From: Nocardioides_C sp963700955
GTDB taxonomy: Bacteria > Actinomycetota > Actinomycetes > Propionibacteriales > Nocardioidaceae
DNA length: 64,000 bases
NCBI GenBank assembly: GCA_963700955.1
Contig: CAVOZH010000011.1
Span: 682,001-746,000 of the forward strand
Reading direction: 5' to 3'
Part shown: positions 49,800 through 58,399 of the stretch, in pieces
Layout of the letters: each line of letters begins with the position of its first letter
How positions within the stretch are numbered: the stretch's first letter is position 1
Notes under the pieces: generated by a model
Told to the model about the DNA's origin: nothing
The model's input: the letters and a program-made list of their open reading frames with translations, nothing else
Database searches by the model: none
Translations under genes and position numbers: made by a program

Positions 49800-51107
49800 C
49801 TACGCGCCGGTACGCCGGAACGGGTGGCTGTCGTCGTAGTCGAGCTGCTTGACCATGTGGACCACGGCGCCGACCTTGGGCTCGCTGACGAAGTTCAGGT
49901 TGTCGACCAGCGCGCGCATGAGGCTGAGGCCACGGCCGCTCTCGGCGTCGTCGTCGTCCTGGTTCTTCACGACGGGCTCGAACCCCTCGCCCCTGTCGAT
50001 GACTGTGATCGCGCACCGGTCCGACGCGAGCTCGATGGTGACCTCGTAGCCCTCGCTGTCCACCGCGTGCTGGATGACGTTGGCACAGGCCTCCGAGATG
50101 GCGAGCTCGACGTCGTGGATGCTGTCGGCCGCAGCGCCGAAGGCCCGCAGGATCTGTGCCGACAGCCGCCGGATCACGGGCACGCTGTGGCTCTGGCGCG
50201 GCAGGGCGACGGTCATCTCCAGCCGAGGCGAGGCGTCGGACTGCTCATGGGTCCCGGCGGGCGGCCACGAGTAGACGCTGCCGGAGACCTCGTCCTCGAC
50301 AGGGCCGAACAGGATCTGGAGCCGGTCGGCAGGGTCGCCGTAGCCCAGGCTCTCGTCGTGCACGACGGTTGCCCTGCCGTGGACGCGGGCCGCCAGTCGC
50401 CCGGCGATGGCCTCGGTGACGCGCGACAGCGACGGGATCTCGGAGATCGACGGGCCGAAGGGGCTCTTGTCGATCAGCAGCTCGATGCGCTCGTCGTCGA
50501 CGTACACGCTGCGGTGGCCGCCACCGAGGGCCTCGTGGAGCCGGCCGAACGCGGCCACGACGTCGTCGGACGAGGCGATCTTCTGGTCCTCGGTCAGGGA
50601 GGCGTCCGCGAGCATCGCACCGGCTGCGGCTGCCACCTGCTCGGGTGTCGCAACCGGGTGCGACTCGGCGGCGGCCGCGAGGGCGACCGCGGACGCCGAA
50701 GGGCCGGCCGTCAGGGGGTCGAGGTTGACCAGGACGGCGAAGTCGGGGTCGAAGTTCATCACGACCTCTCTCGGGACCACGAGCTCGAGTGAGCGCGGGT
50801 CGCCGTTGGCGGCTTCGGCGAGGGTCGCGCGGTCGCCCGCGCTCACCGGTCCGAAGCCGGAGTCGGGAACTACGGTGGCGTCTTGCGGTAGGGAGTGCAC
50901 GGTCAGGGTGGGAAGAACGCGTGTCCAGTCGATGTGGAGCCAGAGCAGGTCACCGTCACCGGAGCCGGAACGCAGCGCCTCGCCGGCCGGCTCGACGGCG
51001 TTGTTGACCGCCGACTCGTCGCTCGTGTGGCGCATGAGGTAGTCCTCGATCGCCTTCACGGCGGCGGCCGTCGCGTCGTCGCGCCGTGTGTCGAGTAGCC
51101 AGTCCAC
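49800..51107 (-). CDS. Two-domain protein with RsbW-type ATPase (anti-sigma-like)
   Basis: GTG at 51107 starts a 435-residue protein. The N-terminal about 280 residues (acidic, Ala-rich, with VVPREVVMNFDPDFAVLVNLDP) match nothing I know. Residues 295-430 are a HATPase_c_2/SpoIIAB-like kinase: ELAISEACANVIQHAV (N box), DRGEGFEPV (G1) and GRGLSLMRALVDN (G2). Such domains inhibit sigma factors or anti-anti-sigma factors. No partner is adjacent; the N-terminal domain may sense a ligand or bind another protein. Convergent with the ArsR gene. Confidence 0.75.
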   Translation of the reverse strand: MDWLLDTRRDDATAAAVKAIEDYLMRHTSDESAVNNAVEPAGEALRSGSGDGDLLWLHIDWTRVLPTLTVHSLPQDATVVPDSGFGPVSAGDRATLAEAANGDPRSLELVVPREVVMNFDPDFAVLVNLDPLTAGPSASAVALAAAAESHPVATPEQVAAAAGAMLADASLTEDQKIASSDDVVAAFGRLHEALGGGHRSVYVDDERIELLIDKSPFGPSISEIPSLSRVTEAIAGRLAARVHGRATVVHDESLGYGDPADRLQILFGPVEDEVSGSVYSWPPAGTHEQSDASPRLEMTVALPRQSHSVPVIRRLSAQILRAFGAAADSIHDVELAISEACANVIQHAVDSEGYEVTIELASDRCAITVIDRGEGFEPVVKNQDDDDAESGRGLSLMRALVDNLNFVSEPKVGAVVHMVKQLDYDDSHPFRRTGA

Positions 51108-51231
51108 GTGTCTGGAACCTTCCCCCGAGAGATGGGAGCCGCCTGGTGCGGCTGGTCAAGGGAGGTATACCCAGGACCCCCCGAAAGCACACCGGGGAGA
51201 TGCGTCACAGTCGGTGCGCGGGGCTCTCGGC

Positions 51232-52410
51232 TCAGCGCAGCTTGAGCGTCTCGAGGAGCAGTCGTGCGGCCGAGCCGCCCGCTTCCGTCGCGGTCGCGAC
51301 GGCGCGCGGGACGTCGATGTCGTCGAGCAGGGCGGCGACCACCTGCTCGGCCGCCTCGGCGCTCTCGTGGGTGGCGCCGGCGGCGGCGTAGAGCGAGTCG
51401 AGGGCCTGCTCGGCCGCGGCGACCTCGCGCTCGTCGTACTCCCAGGAGTCGTGCCAGGTGCGGTTCAGGATCATCAGCCGGACCGCCGCGGGCCGGTGGT
51501 CGGCGAGCAGCTCGCCGACGAGCGTCATGTTCCCGGTGGACTTCGCCATCTTGCGGCCCCCCTTGCGGACCGCTCCCACGTGGAGCTGCCGGCGCGCGAA
51601 GGGGGCGACGCCGCTGGCGGCCTCGACCATCGCGCACTGGTACGCGTGATGCGGGAAGGCCAGGTCCTCGCCGCCCACGATCACGTCGACGCTGGTGCCG
51701 AACGTCGCCCACGCCATCGCCGCACACTCCGAGTGCCACCCGGGCCGTCCCCAGCCCCACGGGCTCGGCCACGCGGGCTCGTCCTCGGGGGAGGGACGCC
51801 AGACCGGTACGTCGAACGGGGCGTTGCGATGCGTGTCGTCGGGGTCGTCGCCGAACTCCCGGGAGCGCTCCAGAGCCTCCTTCTCGCTCAGGCCGCTGCG
51901 CGTGGCCACCCCGTCGCCGCGGAAGTACACGAAACCGTCGAGCTCGTAGGCGTGACCCGTGGCGAGGAGCGCCGCGGCGAGCTGGGTGACGTGGGCGACG
52001 TGCAGCCGGGCGTGCGGAGTGTGGTCGGGTGCCCGGTTGGCGAGGGCCCGCATGTCGCGGTCGAAGAGGAACTCCTGGGTCAGCGCGAACTCGTCGTAGG
52101 GACGGCCGTGCTCGAGTGCCGCCGCGGTGAGGACGTCGTCGACGTCGGTGACGTTGCGGCAGGTCTCCACCTCCACGCCCGCGAGCCGCGCGACGGAGGA
52201 GAGGGCGTCTGCCCACACGAACGTCGCGGCGTGACCGAGGTGGGTCACCAGGTAGGGCGTGATGCCGCAGACGTAGATCCGCGCCTTCGCGGTCAGAGGC
52301 AGCCGCCGCCCGGCCAGGGTCAGGTCGCTGGAGCGGAGCGGCTCGGTGTCGACGAGCGGCACCCGTCCCGCGGAACCGAGGATGCCTGAGGCCGAGAGGT
52401 TGCTGTGCAC
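51232..52410 (-). CDS. MshC-like cysteine ligase (class I CysRS family)
   Basis: GTG at 52410 has AGGAGG 12 bases upstream. The 392-residue protein shows a class I fold: ICGITPY-type Zn-Cys (YVCGITPYLVTHLGHAATF, HIGH equivalent THLGH), PGWHSECAAMA and KMAKSTGN (KMSKS equivalent). The first block is characteristic of MshC, which joins cysteine to GlcN-inositol in mycothiol synthesis, rather than CysRS. It lacks the C-terminal anticodon domain. KMAKST deviates from KMSKS. It could be the organism's mshC or a paralogue for another aminoacylation-like reaction. Confidence 0.78.
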   Translation of the reverse strand: MHSNLSASGILGSAGRVPLVDTEPLRSSDLTLAGRRLPLTAKARIYVCGITPYLVTHLGHAATFVWADALSSVARLAGVEVETCRNVTDVDDVLTAAALEHGRPYDEFALTQEFLFDRDMRALANRAPDHTPHARLHVAHVTQLAAALLATGHAYELDGFVYFRGDGVATRSGLSEKEALERSREFGDDPDDTHRNAPFDVPVWRPSPEDEPAWPSPWGWGRPGWHSECAAMAWATFGTSVDVIVGGEDLAFPHHAYQCAMVEAASGVAPFARRQLHVGAVRKGGRKMAKSTGNMTLVGELLADHRPAAVRLMILNRTWHDSWEYDEREVAAAEQALDSLYAAAGATHESAEAAEQVVAALLDDIDVPRAVATATEAGGSAARLLLETLKLR

Positions 52411-52464
52411 ACGCCGATCATGCCTCCTGAGGACCACCCGTGAAAGCCACTTGCCTAGAGCGCC

Positions 52465-54117
52465 TCAGCCGCCGCCCGGGCTCACACACAGCGAGGGGTC
52501 GCGGCCGTCCTCGTGCATCTCTGTCAGCCGCCCGACGACGAGGCCGGGGTCCGGCGGCACAGGGGGTTGGTCGGGGCGGGCGGCACGGCCGTCGAGGGTG
52601 AGCTCCCAGCACTGCGCGAGGAAGCGCATGCGGGTGGCGGTGACCGCCAGCGGAGCAGTTGTGAAGCGCCCGTCGAGGTGTCCCTCCACCCAGCGCCTGA
52701 GCCGCGGGTGCGCGTCGAGGGACCGCCACACGCGCAGTGGCACCTCGATCGCGCCGTTGTACTCCCGCGGCACCTCGGTCAGGCCGCGCTCGCGCATCTC
52801 CTGGCGCATCCCGTCCGAGGAGTGCAGGCGCAGCGGCAGCCACAGTCCGTCCGCGACCCGGACCTTCAACGCAGCCGGTGAGCACTCGGCGTTGAAGTCT
52901 GCTACGACGGCGGGCGCGCCCTCGATCCTGCCGGCGAAGCGGAGGTCGGCCGGGGCGAACCGGCGTGCCCGGGCGAGCGGCAGGGGCCGCCCCTTCACCG
53001 AGCCACCACGGGCGGCGACCCGCCACCCGCGGGCGTCGAGCCGCTTCTGCCAGACCACGCGCCGGCCACGACGGTCACGGCCCTCGACGCGCATCAGCCG
53101 GTCCGAGGCGTCGGGACCGGTCTTCGCGATGCTGATCCGGTCGGTGACGACGCCAGGAGGCCGTGGGTGCCGCACCCAGGCCGGGCCGGGCAGCTGCCAC
53201 CGGGTGTCGCTCGCCGGCCGGTTGCGCTCCCACGAGTAGTCGCCGAAGACGGTGTTGGCGCCGGAGACGTCGAAGTCGTAGAGCCGGGTGAACAGGGCGC
53301 CGTTCTCGCCGACGGCGAAGACGGTCGAGCCGCTCGCCGAGATGTTCGCGATCGGCAGGGTGCCACGACGGGGACCGCAGACCTCGCGGCTCTCGTCCTG
53401 CGGCAGCCACGGGTCCAGGTAGGTGATCCGCCGGCGGTCGCCCCGCAACAGGTAGACCGTGCCCACGCCGAGCGGGTGCTGCCTGCGCCCGGAGGTGTCG
53501 GTGAACGTCTCGGAGGAGGTGAGCTCCGAGGTGGCCCAGCGCTTCACGTCGGGGAACATCGTCAGGCCCGAGCCGGTCCAGAAGTAGGGGCCCCAGCGCC
53601 ACGTCCACCGTTCCGCGGACAGGTCGCCGCCGGGCATGTCGTGGGAGTAGACCTGCCGCCCCGGGCCGAGGGCGACCAGGAAGCGGTGGTCTGCGGAGAT
53701 GGCCGTCACCGTGCCGTCGAGACAGGCGGGCACCTCGAGGACGCGCCACGGCTCGCCGTGCTCGCCTCGCCCGGCCACGGCGGGCCGCACGTAGATCCGG
53801 CCGCGGCGGAGCGCGAAGGCGTACTCGTTGGAGAACGTCTCCCGGTTGGTCTTGAACGCCACGACGTCGGGCAACGTGCGAGCAACCCTCGGCGCCGCCG
53901 GGGCACCGAGGCCGCCCGGCTTGCCCTCGAGCTGGTCGCCGGAGGGGACCTCGCCGCCGACGACGAGCAGTCCGGTCGTCCCCGCGCCGAGGGGCAGGCA
54001 CGCCGGGTCGGCCGGCGGGTCCGCTGCCGACGGGCTCGCCAGGGGTACGGCGAGGAGGGTGGCTGCGAGGGCGGTGGCGGCGCAGACGGACAGGGCGGCG
54101 AGGCGGCGGGGACGCAC
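52465..54117 (-). CDS. Secreted protein of unknown family, copy A of a divergent pair
   Basis: GTG at 54117 starts a 550-residue protein with a signal peptide of about 31 residues (LAALSVCAATALAATLL, ending PSAA). The mature part matches the protein encoded at 54186-55793 over most of its length. Shared blocks are EPWRVLEVPACLDGTV, WRWGPYFWTGSG, TYLDPWLPQDESREVC, SASGSTVFAVG, FTRLYDFDVSGANTVF and VTDRISI. Repeated Trp/Gly/Asp stretches suggest a beta-rich, possibly propeller fold. Few cysteines. No family known to me. It lacks a normal ribosome binding site; a 9-base repeat lies 6 bases upstream of the start. Confidence 0.75.
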   Translation of the reverse strand: MRPRRLAALSVCAATALAATLLAVPLASPSAADPPADPACLPLGAGTTGLLVVGGEVPSGDQLEGKPGGLGAPAAPRVARTLPDVVAFKTNRETFSNEYAFALRRGRIYVRPAVAGRGEHGEPWRVLEVPACLDGTVTAISADHRFLVALGPGRQVYSHDMPGGDLSAERWTWRWGPYFWTGSGLTMFPDVKRWATSELTSSETFTDTSGRRQHPLGVGTVYLLRGDRRRITYLDPWLPQDESREVCGPRRGTLPIANISASGSTVFAVGENGALFTRLYDFDVSGANTVFGDYSWERNRPASDTRWQLPGPAWVRHPRPPGVVTDRISIAKTGPDASDRLMRVEGRDRRGRRVVWQKRLDARGWRVAARGGSVKGRPLPLARARRFAPADLRFAGRIEGAPAVVADFNAECSPAALKVRVADGLWLPLRLHSSDGMRQEMRERGLTEVPREYNGAIEVPLRVWRSLDAHPRLRRWVEGHLDGRFTTAPLAVTATRMRFLAQCWELTLDGRAARPDQPPVPPDPGLVVGRLTEMHEDGRDPSLCVSPGGG

Positions 54118-54123
54118 CTAGAG

Positions 54124-54178
54124 GCAACGACCCGCCACAAGGTCCGGTTACGTGACCTGGCCCACAGCCGGTCGTTGC
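54124..54178. promoter_or_regulatory. Symmetric inverted repeat between the two divergent genes
   Basis: GCAACGACC at 54124-54132 and GGTCGTTGC at 54170-54178 are perfect inverted complements, 6 and 7 bases from the two start codons. An inner GGTC/GACC dyad lies between. The two promoters must overlap here. It may be one regulator's operator pair or a preserved 5' leader of an inverted gene duplication. Confidence 0.65.
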
Positions 54179-54185
54179 TCAGGAC

Positions 54186-55793
54186 ATGCCTTCGCCATCT
54201 CGTCCGAAACTGCTCGCGGCAGCCGCCCTGGCCGTCGTACTCGCGCTGGGCTCCGCATCGGCCGCGACCGTCGTGTGGGCCGACCCGACCGACCTGGACC
54301 CGCAGGACTACCTGGAGCAGGTCCCGGGGATGGCCGAGTCGATCATCGCGGACCGGCCCGACATGGCCCGCTGTCCCGACCTCGCGGGCGGCACCGCCGG
54401 CACCCGGGAGGTCGCAGGCGTGCCACCGCGCGAGCCCGACAACGGCAACCCGGCGGAGGCCGGGGACCCGCCGGTGGCGCCCGAGAGCCTGCCCGACCGC
54501 GTGGACTTCCGGGGGCCGAAGCAGACCTTCAACCGCCGTTACGAGTTCGTGGTGGCGCGGGCGACGATCTGGTACCGCTCCCACGCCGAGGTCACCGGCA
54601 TCCACGAGCCGTGGGTGAAGCTGGACGTGCCCGCCTGCTTCGACGGCACGGTGCAGACCATCTCCGCCGACGACGACGAGATGGTCGTGATCGGCAAGGA
54701 CCGGTGGGTCTACACGCTCGACGGCATCCTCGGCGACCCGGCGTACTTCACCTGGACCCTGCGCTGGGGACCGCCGTTCTGGACCGGGTCCGGCCGCCGG
54801 CTGCCGCTGCACATCCGGGCCTGGTCGTGGTCGGTCCTCTCCCAGCTCGAGGACCACACCTGGCGCGACGACGCGGGTAACGACCACGCCGTGGGGGACT
54901 TCAAGGTCTCCCACATCTGGACGCTGGGGCGCGACGGGCGCAGGCTCACCTACCTGGACCCGTGGCTGCCGCGCGACCTGAGCTACGAGATGTGCTCCCC
55001 GCACCGGGGGCGGTTCCGGTCGGTCGGGATGTCCGCGAGCGGCTCGACGGTGTTCGTGATCGGGCGTTCGGGTGACATGTTCACGCGGCTCTACGACTTC
55101 GACATCTCGGGTGCGGACTCGGTGTTCTTCGACTACGCCTACGAGAACCAGCGCGGCAGGCAGAACCCGGCGATCCAGCTTCCCTCGCCGGGCTGGAGGG
55201 AGCAGCCGAAGGTCCCGGGCCTGGTCACCGACCGGATCTCGATCCACAAGGTGGGCGCGAAGTCGCTGCACCGGACGCTCCGCGTCGAGGGGCGGCGCAA
55301 GGGGCGGACCGGCTACTGGCACAAGGACGTCACCGCGCGTCGCTGGCGGTTCACGCCGACCGGCGAACCGCTCCGTGGCGACATCCTGCGCAACCCCGAC
55401 CGGGACACCTCCGCGCGCGGCCTGCTGAGGAGCGAGGACCGGAGGTACGTCGGAGGGTCCGGCACGGCCCAGATCACGGTCCCGGACTTCAACGCCTACT
55501 GCTCGCCCGCACGTGTCCAGGTCTGGCTCGCGACGGGCGAGCGGTTCTCGCTGAGGCTGCACACCGTCGACGCGATCCGTCAGGACACCCGTGCCAGGGG
55601 GCTCGACGCGGACCCGCGGCTCGTGCAGGGCACCATCGAGGTGCCCGCGAGCCTGCGCCGGAGCAGGGACCCGGAGGTCCGGGGCTTCCTCGAGTCGCTC
55701 GGGCCTGCCGGCCGGTTCGTCGACGCGGACATCGACGCGACCCTCAGCCGGCTCGAGTTCCGGGACCAGGGGTGGACGCTGCGGCGACGGTGA
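54186..55793 (+). CDS. Secreted protein of unknown family, copy B of a divergent pair
   Basis: ATG at 54186 starts a 535-residue protein with a signal peptide (LLAAAALAVVLALGSASAAT). It shares with copy A the blocks EPWVKLDVPACFDGTV, LRWGPPFWTGSG, TYLDPWLPRDLSYEMC, SASGSTVFVIG, FTRLYDFDISGADSVF and VTDRISIHKVG. The N-terminal 60 residues and the C-terminus differ. Beta-rich, no membrane span after the signal, no enzyme motif seen. The two proteins may work together or at alternating times. Neither has a typical ribosome binding site. Confidence 0.75.
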   Translation: MPSPSRPKLLAAAALAVVLALGSASAATVVWADPTDLDPQDYLEQVPGMAESIIADRPDMARCPDLAGGTAGTREVAGVPPREPDNGNPAEAGDPPVAPESLPDRVDFRGPKQTFNRRYEFVVARATIWYRSHAEVTGIHEPWVKLDVPACFDGTVQTISADDDEMVVIGKDRWVYTLDGILGDPAYFTWTLRWGPPFWTGSGRRLPLHIRAWSWSVLSQLEDHTWRDDAGNDHAVGDFKVSHIWTLGRDGRRLTYLDPWLPRDLSYEMCSPHRGRFRSVGMSASGSTVFVIGRSGDMFTRLYDFDISGADSVFFDYAYENQRGRQNPAIQLPSPGWREQPKVPGLVTDRISIHKVGAKSLHRTLRVEGRRKGRTGYWHKDVTARRWRFTPTGEPLRGDILRNPDRDTSARGLLRSEDRRYVGGSGTAQITVPDFNAYCSPARVQVWLATGERFSLRLHTVDAIRQDTRARGLDADPRLVQGTIEVPASLRRSRDPEVRGFLESLGPAGRFVDADIDATLSRLEFRDQGWTLRRR

Positions 55794-55799
55794 GGAGCC

Positions 55800-56444
55800 T
55801 CAGAGCCAGCCGAGAAGTCCGAACACGACCGCGAGTACCACGTCGAAGGCGGCGACCGCGCCGACGACGGTGAACCGGCGCCGGTCGCTCTTCATGTCGA
55901 AGACCCACGCGGCCATGGCGAAGAAGGTGCCGTAGCCGAAGACCACGATCGGCAGCAGGAACGACTCGCTCCAGAACCAGTAGTGCCAGTGGAAGACGCC
56001 GGAGCGGTGCAGGAGCACCTCGACGAAGACTGCGAAGCACGACCAGAACGTGATGAACACCCAGCGGTTCGGGATGCCGAGGATCCGCATCCGCTTGTCG
56101 GCGGGCAGGAACTTCACGAACTCGACGCCGGAGATCAGGAAGAGGAAGACGATCTCGATCGTCCACCCGATCAGGATCAGGTAGCTCGTGTCGCCGGTGA
56201 CCGTCCAGAGCGCCGAACGCCCCGAGACGTGCAGGATGGCGGAGTTCACGAGCTCGTTGAAGACGTCGACGAGGAAGAACGCGAGGCCGGCGGCGACGAT
56301 GTCCCACCGCTTGCGCTCGACCTCGTTGGCGTAGACGTAGATGACGATGCCGAGGAACGTGACGACGTACCACTTCATGTTGCTCGGGTCGCGCAGGAGC
56401 GTCAGCGCCTCGCGGGTGGCGTCGGTGAGGTTGGCGGGGTCCAC
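55800..56444 (-). CDS. Multi-span membrane protein of unknown function
   Basis: The 214-residue product has about six membrane helices (WYVVTFLGIVIYVYANEVE, GLAFFLVDVFNELVNSAIL, WTIEIVFLFLISG, WSCFAVFVEVLLHRSG, FLLPIVVFGYGTFFAM, FDVVLAVVFGLLGWL) and an aromatic motif FHWHYWFWSES. The start is MDPANLTDATREAL. It is convergent with copy B, 6 bases apart. No family recognised; the conserved-looking NE...HW residues hint at a lipid or ion role, not more. Confidence 0.72.
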   Translation of the reverse strand: MDPANLTDATREALTLLRDPSNMKWYVVTFLGIVIYVYANEVERKRWDIVAAGLAFFLVDVFNELVNSAILHVSGRSALWTVTGDTSYLILIGWTIEIVFLFLISGVEFVKFLPADKRMRILGIPNRWVFITFWSCFAVFVEVLLHRSGVFHWHYWFWSESFLLPIVVFGYGTFFAMAAWVFDMKSDRRRFTVVGAVAAFDVVLAVVFGLLGWL

Positions 56445-56460
56445 GGCGCGGAGCCTAGTG

Positions 56461-56576
56461 GAACGAGTTCTACGCCGTTCAGCCCGTTCCGAACGCAGAC
56501 TTTCCGTGTCCGGAACACGCGTTTGGAACAGATTGGCGAACGGAGGCCGGCTTTGTCCGGTGCGATAGTGACGACA
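56461..56576. promoter_or_regulatory. Divergent region with eight GAAC/GTTC half-sites and a leaderless-type -10
   Basis: GAAC occurs at 56461, 56491, 56513, 56526 and 56538, and GTTC at 56467, 56477 and 56486. Two clean dyads form: GAACGAGTTC (56461-56470) and GTTCCGAAC (56486-56494). At the right end TGCGATAGT gives a -10 (GATAGT, 56564-56569) placed 7 bases before the ATG at 56576. Transcription would start at the ATG itself, with no Shine-Dalgarno sequence. Confidence 0.55.
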
Positions 56577-57820
56577 TGTCAGCGGACGTCGTCGTCGCCG
56601 GTGCCGGCCTCGCGGGCCTGACCTGCGCGCGCGAGCTCGAGCGGCACGGTCTCCAGGTCGTGGTGCTCGAGCGGTCCGACGCGGTGGGCGGTCGGGTCCG
56701 CACCGACGTGGTCGATGGCTACCGCTGTGACCGCGGCTTCCAGCTCCTCAACCCTGCCTATCCGGCGGTGAGGCAGCTCGTCGACCTCGAGGCGCTGGAC
56801 CTACGCTGCTTCTCGGCAGGGGCGGCGCTGGCCGGCGCCCAGGGTTTCGCGATCGTCGCGGACCCGAAGCGAAGCCCCCGCTACCTCATGAACACGCTGC
56901 GCAGCGGCTACGTCAGGCCGGCTGAGCTCGCCCGCTTCGGTGCGTGGGCGAAACCGTCCCTCGGCAGCGTCCGCAAGCTCCTCGCCGAGGCCGACGAGCC
57001 GCTCGCGGCGTCCCTCGACAGCGCGGGCGTGCAGGGCCTGCTGCGTGACGAGGTCTTCGAGCCCTTCTTCACGGGCGTCCTCGCCGAGGACCGCGGCGAG
57101 ACGTCGGCGACCTTCACCCGTCTGCTGGTGAGGGCTTTCGCCCGCGGCACTCCCGGAGTGCCGGCCCTCGGCATGTCCGCGCTGCCCGAGCAGATCGCGG
57201 ACGACCTCAGGTCCAAGGTCGTGCTCGGCGCCGAGGTGAAGGCGGTCGAGCGGCGTGAGCGGGGCGGTTGGCGGGTGCTGACCGACGCCGAGTCGTACGA
57301 CGCCCGCGCGGTCGTCGTGGCGACCGACCCGGCCGCCGCAGCGGACCTCACCGGCCTGGCGGCGGCGTCGATGAAGGGCCTCGTCACGTACTGGTTCGCC
57401 ACCGACGAGCCGCCGACCCACCTGGACCTGCTCGTCCTCGACCCGAGGCGGAGCGGGCCCGTCGTGAACACCGCCGTCATGACCAACGTCGCCCCTGACT
57501 ACGCACCCCAGGGCCGCCACCTCGTGCAGGCGACCACCCTCGCGGGTGCGGCAACGGCGAGCGAGGCGGAGGTGCGGGAGCACCTTGCACGGATGTACCG
57601 CAGGTCCACGAGGACGTGGGACCTGGTGACCGTGCACCAGGTCGTGCACGCCCTGCCCGAGCAGCGGCCGGGTGTCTCGCTCCGCCAGGAGGTCGAGCTG
57701 GGAGACGGCCTGTTCGTGGCGGGCGACCATCGCGACACCGCGTCGATCCAGGGCGCCCTCGTCTCGGGGCGTCGCACCGCGGCGGCGGTCAGCAGCTGGC
57801 TCGACCAGGTGACTGCATGA
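56576..57820 (+). CDS. FAD-dependent oxidoreductase (phytoene desaturase / amine oxidase-like)
   Basis: The 414-residue protein starts at 56576 without a ribosome binding site. It has the N-terminal FAD motif GAGLAGLTCARELERHG, ERSDAVGGRVRTD, the conserved RGFQLLNPAYPA and a C-terminal GLFVAGDHRDTASIQGALVSG that closes the FAD site. The pattern is that of the phytoene-desaturase/protoporphyrinogen-oxidase type. The substrate is unknown; no carotenoid genes are near. It overlaps the next gene by 4 bases. Confidence 0.85.
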   Translation: MSADVVVAGAGLAGLTCARELERHGLQVVVLERSDAVGGRVRTDVVDGYRCDRGFQLLNPAYPAVRQLVDLEALDLRCFSAGAALAGAQGFAIVADPKRSPRYLMNTLRSGYVRPAELARFGAWAKPSLGSVRKLLAEADEPLAASLDSAGVQGLLRDEVFEPFFTGVLAEDRGETSATFTRLLVRAFARGTPGVPALGMSALPEQIADDLRSKVVLGAEVKAVERRERGGWRVLTDAESYDARAVVVATDPAAAADLTGLAAASMKGLVTYWFATDEPPTHLDLLVLDPRRSGPVVNTAVMTNVAPDYAPQGRHLVQATTLAGAATASEAEVREHLARMYRRSTRTWDLVTVHQVVHALPEQRPGVSLRQEVELGDGLFVAGDHRDTASIQGALVSGRRTAAAVSSWLDQVTA

Positions 57821-58389
57821 GGATGTTCGTGGCGCTGGTGCCGCCGGACGAGGCGCTCGAGGACCTGGGGGGGTTCCTCGCACCGAGACAGGAGGCCGAG
57901 AGCGGCTTCAGGTGGACCGCGACCGAGCAGTGGCACGTGACGCTCGCGTTCATGAGCGAGGTGCCCGACCGTTCCCTCGACGACCTGCTGGCCCGGCTGG
58001 AACGAGCCGCTGCCCGTCGTACGCCTTTCGTCGTGAGCGTCGCCGGTGGGGGCGCGTTCCCCAACGTGGGGCGGGCGAAGGTGCTCTACGCGGGCCTCGA
58101 CGTCAGCGACGCGGAGGAGCTGAGGCGGTTGTCGACCGGGTCTCGCGCGGCTGCCGCCAAGGCCGGTGCCGAGACCGAGGGCGGTCGGTTCCACCCGCAC
58201 GTGACCATCGCGCGGGTCCGCCGCCCGCTCGACGCGACCAGGTGGGTCCGGGTGCTCGACGCCTACCGGGGACCGACCTGGAGCGCAGAGCGGATCCACC
58301 TCATCGCGTCGCACCTCGGAGAGGGTCCGCGCAAGCGCCCCCGTTATGAGGTGATCGAGTCATTCCGGCTCGGGCGGAAGCCGACGTAG
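57817..58389 (+). CDS. thpR: 2',3'-cyclic phosphodiesterase (RNA ligase-like, LigT)
   Basis: ATG at 57817 overlaps the previous stop by 4 bases. The 190-residue protein has the two 2H phosphoesterase motifs: HVTLAF with His40 and HVTIAR with His128. It opens RMFVALVPPDEA, typical of LigT/ThpR. The family hydrolyses 2',3'-cyclic phosphates. No RNA partner is apparent nearby; translation is coupled to the oxidoreductase gene. Confidence 0.9.
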   Translation: MRMFVALVPPDEALEDLGGFLAPRQEAESGFRWTATEQWHVTLAFMSEVPDRSLDDLLARLERAAARRTPFVVSVAGGGAFPNVGRAKVLYAGLDVSDAEELRRLSTGSRAAAAKAGAETEGGRFHPHVTIARVRRPLDATRWVRVLDAYRGPTWSAERIHLIASHLGEGPRKRPRYEVIESFRLGRKPT

Positions 58390-58399
58390 CGTCGGGCTC

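Noticed and set aside
56461..56494. LexA/SOS box
   Set aside because: GAAC and GTTC half-sites are spaced by two or overlap, not by the four bases of the actinobacterial SOS box.
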